DNA of 12,336 nt from JBAXSK01 sp044358815 (GTDB lineage: Bacteria; Cyanobacteriota; Cyanobacteriia; Pseudanabaenales; Pseudanabaenaceae): positions 1 to 12,336 of the forward strand of contig JBIKNH010000133.1 of NCBI GenBank assembly GCA_044358815.1. The letters are read 5' to 3'. Numbering within the stretch: position 1 is the stretch's first letter; each line of letters starts with the position of its first letter. Position numbers and translations under genes: made by a program. Below the pieces are notes generated by a model. The model was given only the letters and a program-made list of their open reading frames with translations. It was not told the DNA's origin and made no database searches. This document shows positions 1 to 6,084 of this stretch, in pieces.

Positions 1-163
1 AGCCCTGGGTAAAATACTGTGGTGTGAAGCATGGATAGCCCAAGTCACCCTCACTTTGTCTCACTTGAGAAACTTCAACCCTGATCCTAGTGACCATTGC
101 GGTTAGGCATATCGGCAGTTAGATCCCCCACGATACCTCAGGGCAAAATTACTGAATCTGTTT

Positions 164-1126
164 ATGATTGAGCAATTCAAGACTAAAGACCTGAGTTATA
201 GTAAACCAAGCTTCGCTCTCTTCCAACCAACTACTGAGCCAGCAAAGATTATGTTTAACGCCACAGAAATCCTCACAGACAATTTTGTTGAGCAACTCAA
301 GGTTGGTTATCGCCGAACCTATGGTGGATTTAAGCACGACTACGAAGACATTATCTGTTGGGCAGGGAACATGGCGATGGAAAACATTGCTAACAGTGAT
401 GCCCTCTACCACAACGTTGAACATACTATCTTGGTGACATTGGTAGGACAGGAAATTCTAAGAGGGAAACACATTCGTGAAGGTGGCGTATCCCCCGAAG
501 ATTGGTTACACTTCATTATTTCTTTGTTGTGCCATGACATTGGCTATGTTAAGGGCGTATGTCGCCAAGATGCAGGGGGTAAATATGCCACAGGGATCGA
601 TGCAGGCAGAGTTGAGTTGCCCCCTGGTGCTTCTGATGCTAGCTTGACTCCATACCACGTTGATCGGGCTAAATTGTTTGTCCAAGAGCGCTTCGGCAAT
701 AATCCCATCATTAGTCACTCTATTATCTGCCGTAACATTGAGCTAACGCGGTTCCCTGTACCGAAGACTGGTGATCATCAGGATACTGTGAGTTTTCCTG
801 GGCTAGTGCGGTCGGCGGATCTCATCGGACAACTCAGTGATCCCCGCTATCTCAAGAAAATTGGGGCACTTTATTATGAGTTTGAAGAAACCGGCGTAAA
901 CAGAGCCTTAGGTTATAACCACCCTGGTGACCTGCGCCGTAACTATCCTAAATTTTATTGGACTAACGTTTATCCTTTTGTCAAAGATGCCCTGTATTAT
1001 CTGTCCCTAACTCAGCAAGGACAGGCAATCATTGCCAATTTGTACTCCAATGTTTTTGTTGTAGAACACGAAAAACCAGAAACCGCCGCTGTACCTGCCA
1101 CTAACCTCGCGCCAGTTCATCCCTAA
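164..1126 (+). CDS. HD-domain metal-dependent phosphohydrolase
   Basis: This 320-residue soluble protein carries an HD-type metal centre. Visible residues are YHN-x2-H (H83, H87), the HD doublet at 124-125 inside LLCHDIGYVKG, and a later Asp in RSADLIGQ (D219). This order (YHNxxH, HD, distal D) matches the metal and catalytic ligands of class I 3',5'-cyclic-nucleotide phosphodiesterases, so a phosphodiesterase activity is plausible, but the substrate is unknown. I recognise the sequence type as a conserved cyanobacterial HD protein without an assigned role. There is no signal peptide or membrane segment. The start is uncertain: neither the ATG at 164 nor the in-frame ATG at 251 (residue 30) has a clear ribosome binding site, and the first 29 residues look poorly conserved in character. 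The last 20 residues are Pro/Ala-rich and probably disordered. tpiA follows 195 bp downstream, probably as a separate unit. Confidence 0.85.
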   Translation: MIEQFKTKDLSYSKPSFALFQPTTEPAKIMFNATEILTDNFVEQLKVGYRRTYGGFKHDYEDIICWAGNMAMENIANSDALYHNVEHTILVTLVGQEILRGKHIREGGVSPEDWLHFIISLLCHDIGYVKGVCRQDAGGKYATGIDAGRVELPPGASDASLTPYHVDRAKLFVQERFGNNPIISHSIICRNIELTRFPVPKTGDHQDTVSFPGLVRSADLIGQLSDPRYLKKIGALYYEFEETGVNRALGYNHPGDLRRNYPKFYWTNVYPFVKDALYYLSLTQQGQAIIANLYSNVFVVEHEKPETAAVPATNLAPVHP

Positions 1127-1130
1127 TTCT

Positions 1131-1146
1131 AACCTTTCGAGGTTTT
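1131..1146 (+). terminator. Possible weak terminator after the HD gene
   Basis: A 5-bp stem AACCT/AGGTT closed by a TTCG tetraloop begins 5 bases after the stop codon and runs into TTTT. The T-tract is very short, so this may instead be an mRNA 3'-end stabilising hairpin. Confidence 0.35.
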
Positions 1147-1244
1147 AGGGCTTACAGAGACAGATAACCGTATTACAGAGATAAGATCTTGTGTCATAAA
1201 CATAATGTTTGTGATGCGTAGCCGTTTGGACTTAAAGTAAGAGA

Positions 1245-1272
1245 TTGCATCTATCAAGAATTTGCATATAAC
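1245..1272 (+). promoter_or_regulatory. Candidate tpiA promoter
   Basis: TTGCAT (1245-1250) and TATAAC (1267-1272) are separated by 16 bp and lie about 50 bp before the tpiA start, a good sigma-70-like arrangement. TTGCAT is repeated at 1262-1267, just ahead of a second AT-rich stretch (TATAAA at 1289), so an alternative start site is possible. Confidence 0.4.
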
Positions 1273-1307
1273 TGTTTCGATTAATTCATATAAACCTCAG
1301 CATATTC

Positions 1308-1312
1308 AGGAG
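1308..1312 (+). promoter_or_regulatory. Ribosome binding site fixing the tpiA TTG start
   Basis: AGGAG at 1308-1312 sits 9 bases before the TTG at 1322. An in-frame TAG at 1313-1315 rules out any start further upstream, so the site and the stop together decide the TTG start. Confidence 0.7.
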
Positions 1313-1321
1313 TAGCCCGTC

Positions 1322-2071
1322 TTGCGTCAAATCGTCATTGCTGGCAACTGGAAAATGTATAAAACCCAAGCTGAAGCGAAAACATTTTTCAGCGAGTTTA
1401 CCAGTCAACTGCGCTTCCAGTCTGCCACTGCTGCCACCACCGCCAAAAAGATCTTGCTCTGTGTGCCATTCACTGACCTGACTTTAATGCAAACCCTTGT
1501 TGCCGCCGAGCCGAGCATTGCCATTGGAGCGCAGAATGTGCATTGGGCAGAAAATGGAGCATTTACTGGTGAGATTGCCGCACCAATGCTCAACGAACTG
1601 GGGATTCAGTACGTGATCATTGGTCACAGCGAACGGCGCGAGTATTTCGGCGAAACCGATGCTACCGTTAACAAGCGCCTCCATGCCGCCCAAAGTCATG
1701 GCATCACGCCAATTCTTTGTGTGGGTGAAGCCAAAAGCCAACGGGATGCCGGAGAAACAGAAGCTTGGATTTTTCGCCAACTGGAACAAGATCTCGTCGG
1801 CATTGACCAAAACAATCTGATTATTGCCTATGAACCAATCTGGGCAATTGGTACAGGAGACACCTGTGCTGCGGACGAAGCAAACCGCGTCATTGGCTTA
1901 ATTCGCAGTAAGTTAACAAACCCTGATGTAACCATCCAATATGGTGGCTCAGTTAAAGCCGATAATATCGATCAAATTATGGCGCAACCGGAAATTGACG
2001 GCGTATTGGTTGGCGGTGCCAGCCTTGATCCAGCGGGATTTGCCCGAATTGCCCACTACCAAAAAGCCTAA
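1322..2071 (+). CDS. tpiA: Triosephosphate isomerase
   Basis: This enzyme interconverts dihydroxyacetone phosphate and glyceraldehyde 3-phosphate in glycolysis, gluconeogenesis and the Calvin cycle, in the cytoplasm. The 249-residue length is normal for the family. All active-site elements are present: GNWKM with N9 and K11, the electrophilic histidine H102 in GHSERR, the catalytic base E171 in AYEPIWAIGTG with its mobile loop 6 (about 172-180), and the phosphate-binding glycines YGGS (208-210) and VGG (231-232). It starts with TTG. An in-frame TAG lies 9 bases upstream, and the next Met (residue 12) would remove K11, so TTG is the only workable start; an AGGAG stands at the right distance. 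It is probably monocistronic with its own promoter, since the rpsL promoter begins about 70 bp after its stop. Confidence 0.97.
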   Translation: MRQIVIAGNWKMYKTQAEAKTFFSEFTSQLRFQSATAATTAKKILLCVPFTDLTLMQTLVAAEPSIAIGAQNVHWAENGAFTGEIAAPMLNELGIQYVIIGHSERREYFGETDATVNKRLHAAQSHGITPILCVGEAKSQRDAGETEAWIFRQLEQDLVGIDQNNLIIAYEPIWAIGTGDTCAADEANRVIGLIRSKLTNPDVTIQYGGSVKADNIDQIMAQPEIDGVLVGGASLDPAGFARIAHYQKA

Positions 2072-2141
2072 TCCATCCCCTCACCCTCCCCGCCTCAAAC
2101 CGCAACAGCCCACCCACAACGAAGCAACCACGCCTAGGAAT

Positions 2142-2171
2142 TTGACTTTTTGGGTCAAGTTTTGTTATCAT
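2142..2171 (+). promoter_or_regulatory. Promoter of the str cluster (rpsL)
   Basis: TTGACT (2142-2147) and TATCAT (2166-2171) are 18 bp apart; CATAAT at 2169-2174 is an overlapping alternative -10. The predicted transcript would start near 2179 and have a leader of about 47 nt before the rpsL ATG. This is the best-looking -35/-10 pair in the window. Confidence 0.65.
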
Positions 2172-2225
2172 AATGTGCTGTTGATTTAATTAACAAAAAA
2201 GCCGCAAACCACAGAGACTGCTACT

Positions 2226-2633
2226 ATGCCCACGATTCAACAGCTCATTCGCAGTGAGCGTAACAACCTGAAGACCAAAACAAAGTCTCCTGCTTTGAAA
2301 AGCTGTCCGCAACGCAGGGGAGTATGTACCCGTGTGTACACCACCACACCCAAAAAGCCGAACTCAGCATTGCGTAAGGTAGCGCGGGTGCGCCTTACCT
2401 CCGGCTTTGAAGTCACCGCATACATCCCCGGCATTGGGCATAATCTCCAAGAGCACTCTGTGGTGATGATCCGTGGCGGTCGTGTTAAAGACCTACCTGG
2501 GGTGCGTTATCACATTATTCGTGGCACTTTGGATACCTCTGGGGTCAAAGATCGCAAACAAGGTCGTTCTAAGTATGGTGCGAAGCGTCCTAAGCCCGGT
2601 CAAGCCGCAGCCACTACTGGCAAGAAAAAATAA
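2226..2633 (+). CDS. rpsL: 30S ribosomal protein S12
   Basis: S12 sits at the decoding centre of the small subunit and affects tRNA selection accuracy. The 135-residue sequence has the full family pattern: CPQRRGVCTRVYTTTPKKPNS (split here as residues 27-47), GHNLQEHSVV (71-80) and RGGRVKDLPGVRYH (83-96). K43 and K88, the positions where substitutions give streptomycin resistance in other bacteria, are wild type. D89, which is methylthiolated in many bacteria, is present. The C-terminal tail (GQAAATTGKKK) is slightly extended and basic relative to the E. coli protein. It is the first gene of the str cluster, behind a strong-looking promoter. No strong Shine-Dalgarno is seen before the ATG. 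Confidence 0.99.
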   Translation: MPTIQQLIRSERNNLKTKTKSPALKSCPQRRGVCTRVYTTTPKKPNSALRKVARVRLTSGFEVTAYIPGIGHNLQEHSVVMIRGGRVKDLPGVRYHIIRGTLDTSGVKDRKQGRSKYGAKRPKPGQAAATTGKKK

Positions 2634-2634
2634 G

Positions 2635-2657
2635 CTCGGTTCAGCCGAGTCGGGGTT
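2635..2657 (+). terminator. Hairpin after rpsL, possible attenuator
   Basis: CTCGG (2635-2639) pairs with CCGAG (2645-2649) around a 5-nt loop. It starts one base past the rpsL stop and is followed by CGGGGTTTT. The short stem and short T-tract suggest partial termination or a 3'-end/processing structure, not a full stop to transcription into rpsG. Confidence 0.4.
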
Positions 2658-2711
2658 TTAGATAGAGTGCTCTAAATAGGGTTATCTAATATAGGGTGCC
2701 AAGTGGGCTTT

Positions 2712-2800
2712 GGTTAGCTCAGCTTTGTCGCAAGGACAACAAAACCCAACCGCTGAGTAGCTCTGGGAAAACTGTGACAGTACCTGCACCTTGGCTAACT
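2712..2800 (+). ncRNA. Candidate structured RNA element in the rpsG leader
   Basis: Nested complementarity can be read directly. GGTTAG (2712-2717) pairs with CTAACT (2795-2800). Immediately inside, CTCAGC (2718-2723) pairs with GCTGAG (2752-2757). TTGTC (2725-2729) pairs with GACAA (2735-2739) within that arm. ACTG/CAGT (2771-2781) forms a second arm. Together these make a three-way junction. In E. coli the rpsL-rpsG intercistronic region is the target of S7 feedback regulation, so a similar role is possible here; this is inference. No known Rfam family was recognised. Confidence 0.35.
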
Positions 2801-2963
2801 CCAGTTGATCCTACCTAAAAGAACACCTTGAGTTGCATCAAAAACTACCAAAAATACCAACCGAAAATACCAAGCGACCGCACCTCAGATTAGAGTCAAT
2901 CTAACCTAGGGAAATCGCACCCCTGTAGTCCTTAATACCTGTTACCTGTCATTAAAACTTACT

Positions 2964-3434
2964 ATGTCTCGTCGTAATAAAGCCGCCAAGCGCACTACCC
3001 CTCCCGACTCGGTTTATAACAGCCGATTGATCACCATGTTGATCCGCCGCGTCATGACCAGCGGTAAATATTCTCTTGCTTCTCGGTTGGTCTATGATGC
3101 TTTGGAACTGATTGGTCAGCGCACTGGTCAGCCTGCTCTTGAAGTATTTGATAAAGCCATCCGTAACGCGACTCCATTGGTGGAAGTCAAAGCCCGTCGG
3201 GTTGGTGGTGCTACATACCAAGTACCGATGGAAGTACGCACCGATCGTGGTGTAGCTTTGGCATTGCGTTGGTTGGTGCAATACTCCCGTTCTCGCTCTG
3301 GTCGTGGCATGGTCAACAAGTTGGCTAATGAATTGTTAGACGCTTCCAATGAAACTGGCGCTACGATTCGCAAGCGGGAAGAAACCCACAAGATGGCTGA
3401 AGCGAACAAAGCTTTTGCTCACTATCGCTATTAA
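2964..3434 (+). CDS. rpsG: 30S ribosomal protein S7
   Basis: S7 is a primary 16S rRNA-binding protein that starts assembly of the 30S head and lines the E/P-site mRNA channel. The 156-residue product is standard length. It begins MSRRNKAAKR and carries the family core KAIRNATPLVEVKARRVGG (about residues 65-83), the Y-QVPMEV segment, and the C-terminal helix region REETHKMAEANKAFAHYRY. Its basic N-terminus fits rRNA binding. It lies 330 bp downstream of rpsL, an unusually wide gap for this pair, with a structured spacer between. No clear ribosome binding site precedes the ATG. A long hairpin begins a few bases after its stop codon. Confidence 0.99.
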   Translation: MSRRNKAAKRTTPPDSVYNSRLITMLIRRVMTSGKYSLASRLVYDALELIGQRTGQPALEVFDKAIRNATPLVEVKARRVGGATYQVPMEVRTDRGVALALRWLVQYSRSRSGRGMVNKLANELLDASNETGATIRKREETHKMAEANKAFAHYRY

Positions 3435-3438
3435 TCGG

Positions 3439-3468
3439 TTACTAACTACTATCAGTAGTGACTAGTAA
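3439..3468 (+). terminator. Long hairpin just after rpsG
   Basis: TTACTAACTACT (3439-3450) pairs with AGTAGT (3454-3459) and, across a 3-nt GAC bulge, TAGTAA (3463-3468). This gives 12 base pairs around an ATC loop, 4 nt after the stop. There is no T-tract, so it may protect or define an mRNA 3' end or be a processing site; termination is only one option. Confidence 0.45.
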
Positions 3469-3574
3469 TTGAGTGCCACAGATGCTGCACGTTTTCGGTA
3501 ACCCCGAAAATTATTGTATGGAAGCCTTAAAGATCTAGGCTCAAAGGCATCTCGGAAACTTCCCTACTAGCAAT

Positions 3575-3639
3575 CTTGGGGTGTAAATTTGGTCAGTCTG
3601 TTAACTGTTTGTTGCCATTTCTAACCAACTTTCCCCAAG
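3575..3639 (+). ncRNA. Candidate long-range RNA stem between rpsG and fusA
   Basis: CTTGGGG (3575-3581) pairs with CCCCAAG (3633-3639). Past a TGT bulge, AAA (3585-3587) pairs with TTT (3630-3632), and past one mismatch TTGGT (3589-3593) pairs with ACCAA (3624-3628). That gives 15 pairs closing a 30-nt loop, in which CAGT/ACTG can form a further small stem. The pairing is seen in the sequence; a function as RNA is inferred. Confidence 0.35.
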
Positions 3640-3764
3640 TCATGCAAGAGGTTTTGGCATTGTGGACGCGGTGGCTAAACCTAAATTAAACCTCGGTTGA
3701 AACTGACGGGCAATCGCCAAAACTGATGAAGCCATAGTCAGTCCGCCGTAACTAACTGAATTTT

Positions 3765-3820
3765 AGAGTTAACCGTTTCGGGTCAACTTTAAATCTAGGT
3801 GAGTATGTCAGCAAACCTAG
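3765..3820 (+). repeat. Two adjacent inverted repeats upstream of fusA
   Basis: AGAGTTAACC (3765-3774) pairs with GGTCAACTTT (3781-3790) with one A-C mismatch and one G-T wobble. CTAGGT (3795-3800) pairs perfectly with ACCTAG (3815-3820). They lie just ahead of the putative fusA promoter, so they could be operators if the promoter is real, or leader RNA hairpins if transcription comes from upstream. Confidence 0.35.
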
Positions 3821-3829
3821 GGATGTTTT

Positions 3830-3859
3830 TTGCGAGATGTGAACGAACTATACTATTCT
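3830..3859 (+). promoter_or_regulatory. Possible fusA promoter
   Basis: TATACT (3849-3854) and TATTCT (3854-3859) are both acceptable -10 elements. TTGCGA (3830-3835) stands 18 bp before TATTCT. The pair is imperfect and only weakly supported. Confidence 0.3.
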
Positions 3860-3889
3860 TAATATTGATTCTCAATTCCTGACAAATAC

Positions 3890-3894
3890 GAGGA
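3890..3894 (+). promoter_or_regulatory. Ribosome binding site of fusA
   Basis: GAGGA ends 7 bases before the GTG at 3902 and supports that non-ATG codon as the fusA start. Confidence 0.7.
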
Positions 3895-3901
3895 AACTGT
3901 C

Positions 3902-5989
3902 GTGTCTCGAACCATCGCCTTAGAGAAGGTGCGTAACATAGGGATTGCCGCGCATATTGATGCAGGCAAAACCACAACTACAGAGCGAATCCTGTTTTAC
4001 TCTGGAGTCGTCCACAAAATTGGTGAAGTCCATGATGGCAACACCGTAACTGACTGGATGGTGCAAGAGCGGGAACGGGGAATTACGATCACAGCAGCGG
4101 CAATTACCACAAGCTGGAAAGATCACAAAATCAACATTATTGACACCCCTGGACACGTAGATTTCACTATCGAAGTAGAGCGCTCCATGCGGGTGTTGGA
4201 CGGCGTAGTGGCAGTATTTTGCGCCGTGGGTGGCGTACAGCCCCAGTCAGAAACAGTTTGGCGGCAAGCTGAGCGTTATAAAGTGCCCCGTATTGTATTC
4301 GTTAACAAAATGGATCGTACTGGCGCTAACTTCTTTAAGGTGTATGGTCAGATTAGGGATCGGTTAAGAGCCAATGCTGTGCCCATTCAGATTCCTATTG
4401 GTAGTGAATCCGATCTCAAGGGCATTGTGGACTTGGTGAAGATGCGGGCGTTCATTTCCAAGGACGATATCGGCAAAGATATTGAAGAAACTGATATTCC
4501 CGAGGATTTGTTGGATCAAGCCAATGAGTTTCGCGGCAAATTAATCGAAGCCGTTGCCGAACAGGATGACGCTTTGACTGAGAAGTACCTTGAAGGCGAA
4601 GAACTCACCGAAGACGAGGTACGGGATGGTCTGCGTAAGGGTACTATTTCTGGCGCAATTGTACCGATGACCTGTGGTTCTGCCTTTAAAAATAAAGGTG
4701 TGCAGTTGTTGTTGGATGCGGTAATTGACTATCTGCCTGCCCCTAGCGAAGTCCCCCCAATTCAAGGGATTTTGCCCAACGGTGAACCTACAACTCGTCC
4801 AGCGGATGATAGTGCACCTTTGGCAGCACTGGCATTCAAAATCATGTCTGATCCCTTTGGTCGCTTGACCTTCGTGCGGGTTTACTCCGGTATTTTGAAG
4901 AAAGGTTCTTATGTTTATAACGCCAGTAAGGACAAGAAAGAACGGATTTCTCGCTTGATTGTGTTGAAAGCTGATGATCGGATTGAAGTTGACGAGTTAA
5001 GAGCCGGTGACTTAGGTGCGGTACTAGGCTTGAAAGACACCTTTACAGGTGATACCCTATGTGATGATTCGAATAAGGTGATCTTAGAATCACTATTCAT
5101 CCCAGAGCCAGTGATTTCCGTCGCGGTAGAACCGAAGACAAAGCAAGACATGGAGAAGCTCTCCAAGGCTTTACAGGCTCTGTCTGAGGAAGATCCTACT
5201 TTCCGCGTGATGGTTGATCCCGAAACCAACCAAACCGTGATTTCAGGTATGGGTGAACTGCACCTTGAAATCCTTGTGGACCGCATGTTGCGTGAATTTA
5301 AGGTCGAGGCTAATGTCGGCGCACCTCAAGTAGCTTACCGTGAAACTATCAGCAAGTCTGTAACTAACATTGAAGGTAAGTTCATGCGGCAGAGTGGTGG
5401 TAAGGGACAATATGGTCATGTTGTGATCAATTTGGAACCCGCTGAACCAGGCACTGGATTTGAGTTTGTCTCAAAAATTGTTGGTGGGGTTATTCCGAAA
5501 GAATATATCAAGCCTTCGGAACAAGGTATGAAAGAGGCTTGTGAATCGGGCATTCTGGCAGGCTACCCTGTAATCGATCTAAGGGCGACTCTGATCCATG
5601 GTTCTTTCCATGATGTGGATTCTTCAGAAATGGCTTTCAAGATTGCCGGTTCTATGGCGATCAAGGAAGCGGTAATGAAGGCTGCTCCCATCCTACTTGA
5701 GCCGATGATGAAGGTAGCGGTTGAAGTACCTGAGAACTTCGTTGGTGATGTAATCGGGGATCTCAACTCTCGTCGTGGTCAGATCGAGAGCATGGGTACT
5801 GATGATCAGGGCATTTCTAAAGTGGAGTCAAAGGTACCTTTGGCGGCTATGTTTGGTTATGCTACTGACATTCGTTCAAAGACTCAGGGTCGTGGCATTT
5901 TCTCTATGGAATTTAGCCATTACGCAGAAGTACCTCGCAATGTGGCAGAAACCATTATTGCGAAGAGCAAGGGCAAGTCTGGCGACTAG
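3902..5989 (+). CDS. fusA: Translation elongation factor G
   Basis: EF-G is the GTPase that drives ribosomal translocation and, with the recycling factor, subunit splitting. The 695-residue length is normal. GTPase motifs are intact: AHIDAGKT (17-24), the switch I segment RERGITI (57-63), DTPGH (81-85), NKMD (135-138) and GSA (259-261). Domains II to V follow, including SGMGELHLEI in domain III and the RGQIESM segment near the C-terminus in domain V. It starts at GTG, backed by a good ribosome binding site. C107, in VFCAVGG, aligns with the cysteine that makes cyanobacterial EF-G sensitive to oxidation in published Synechocystis work; this correspondence is inferred from motif context. A short CTAGT-TTT-ACTAG hairpin overlaps the stop codon. 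EF-Tu follows after 95 bp. Confidence 0.99.
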   Translation: MSRTIALEKVRNIGIAAHIDAGKTTTTERILFYSGVVHKIGEVHDGNTVTDWMVQERERGITITAAAITTSWKDHKINIIDTPGHVDFTIEVERSMRVLDGVVAVFCAVGGVQPQSETVWRQAERYKVPRIVFVNKMDRTGANFFKVYGQIRDRLRANAVPIQIPIGSESDLKGIVDLVKMRAFISKDDIGKDIEETDIPEDLLDQANEFRGKLIEAVAEQDDALTEKYLEGEELTEDEVRDGLRKGTISGAIVPMTCGSAFKNKGVQLLLDAVIDYLPAPSEVPPIQGILPNGEPTTRPADDSAPLAALAFKIMSDPFGRLTFVRVYSGILKKGSYVYNASKDKKERISRLIVLKADDRIEVDELRAGDLGAVLGLKDTFTGDTLCDDSNKVILESLFIPEPVISVAVEPKTKQDMEKLSKALQALSEEDPTFRVMVDPETNQTVISGMGELHLEILVDRMLREFKVEANVGAPQVAYRETISKSVTNIEGKFMRQSGGKGQYGHVVINLEPAEPGTGFEFVSKIVGGVIPKEYIKPSEQGMKEACESGILAGYPVIDLRATLIHGSFHDVDSSEMAFKIAGSMAIKEAVMKAAPILLEPMMKVAVEVPENFVGDVIGDLNSRRGQIESMGTDDQGISKVESKVPLAAMFGYATDIRSKTQGRGIFSMEFSHYAEVPRNVAETIIAKSKGKSGD

Positions 5990-6024
5990 TTTTACTAGCT
6001 CATCAGCACATTGCTGTTGGTCTT

Positions 6025-6053
6025 TTGACTGCACAATTCACTCAAAATAAACA
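6025..6053 (+). promoter_or_regulatory. Possible internal promoter for tuf
   Basis: TTGACT (6025-6030) is followed, 17 bp later, by TAAACA (6048-6053), placing a start about 25 nt before the tuf ATG. The -35 is good and the -10 poor. It could supplement read-through from fusA. Confidence 0.3.
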
Positions 6054-6084
6054 AACACAAACAAGATCAATCTAGGTAAAGCAA

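Larger units (their letters stand above)
2634..2963 (+). other. Long non-coding rpsL-rpsG spacer
   Basis: No coding region of its own is supported in these 330 bases. They hold, in order: the post-rpsL hairpin, a candidate three-way-junction structure (2712-2800), an A/C-rich triple repeat (2841-2873), a small hairpin TTAGA/TCTAA (2890-2904) and the 10-mer AACCTAGGGA (2903-2912), then an AT-rich approach to the rpsG start with no clear Shine-Dalgarno. A weak promoter-like TTGAGT (2828-2833) with AAAATA 17 bp later is not convincing. Confidence 0.6.
3435..3901 (+). other. Long non-coding rpsG-fusA spacer rich in hairpins
   Basis: No gene is supported in these 467 bases. They contain a series of inverted repeats: 3439-3468, TTTTCGG/CCGAAAA (3492-3510), a long-range stem (3575-3639), a 10-position stem with one mismatch (3765-3790) and CTAGGT/ACCTAG (3795-3820), followed by the likely fusA promoter region and ribosome binding site. 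Such length suggests fusA has its own transcription start and a long leader, or that the spacer carries a regulatory RNA. Confidence 0.6.

Noticed and set aside
2..144. GCCCTG (2-7) and CAGGGC (139-144) as a long-range inverted repeat upstream of the HD gene
   Set aside because: Only 6 bp over 130 bases, expected by chance, and no supporting inner stems.
1941..2189. 82-codon plus-strand open frame across the tpiA end and rpsL promoter
   Set aside because: It overlaps real tpiA codons in another frame and runs through the rpsL promoter; its Pro-rich tail is compositional.
2712..2722. GGTTAGCTCAG resembling a tRNA D-arm
   Set aside because: No anticodon arm, T-arm GTTC motif or acceptor pairing is present at tRNA distances.
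4915..5286. 123-codon open frame on the minus strand opposite fusA
   Set aside because: Low-complexity Ser-rich shadow of EF-G coding sequence, with no start signals.
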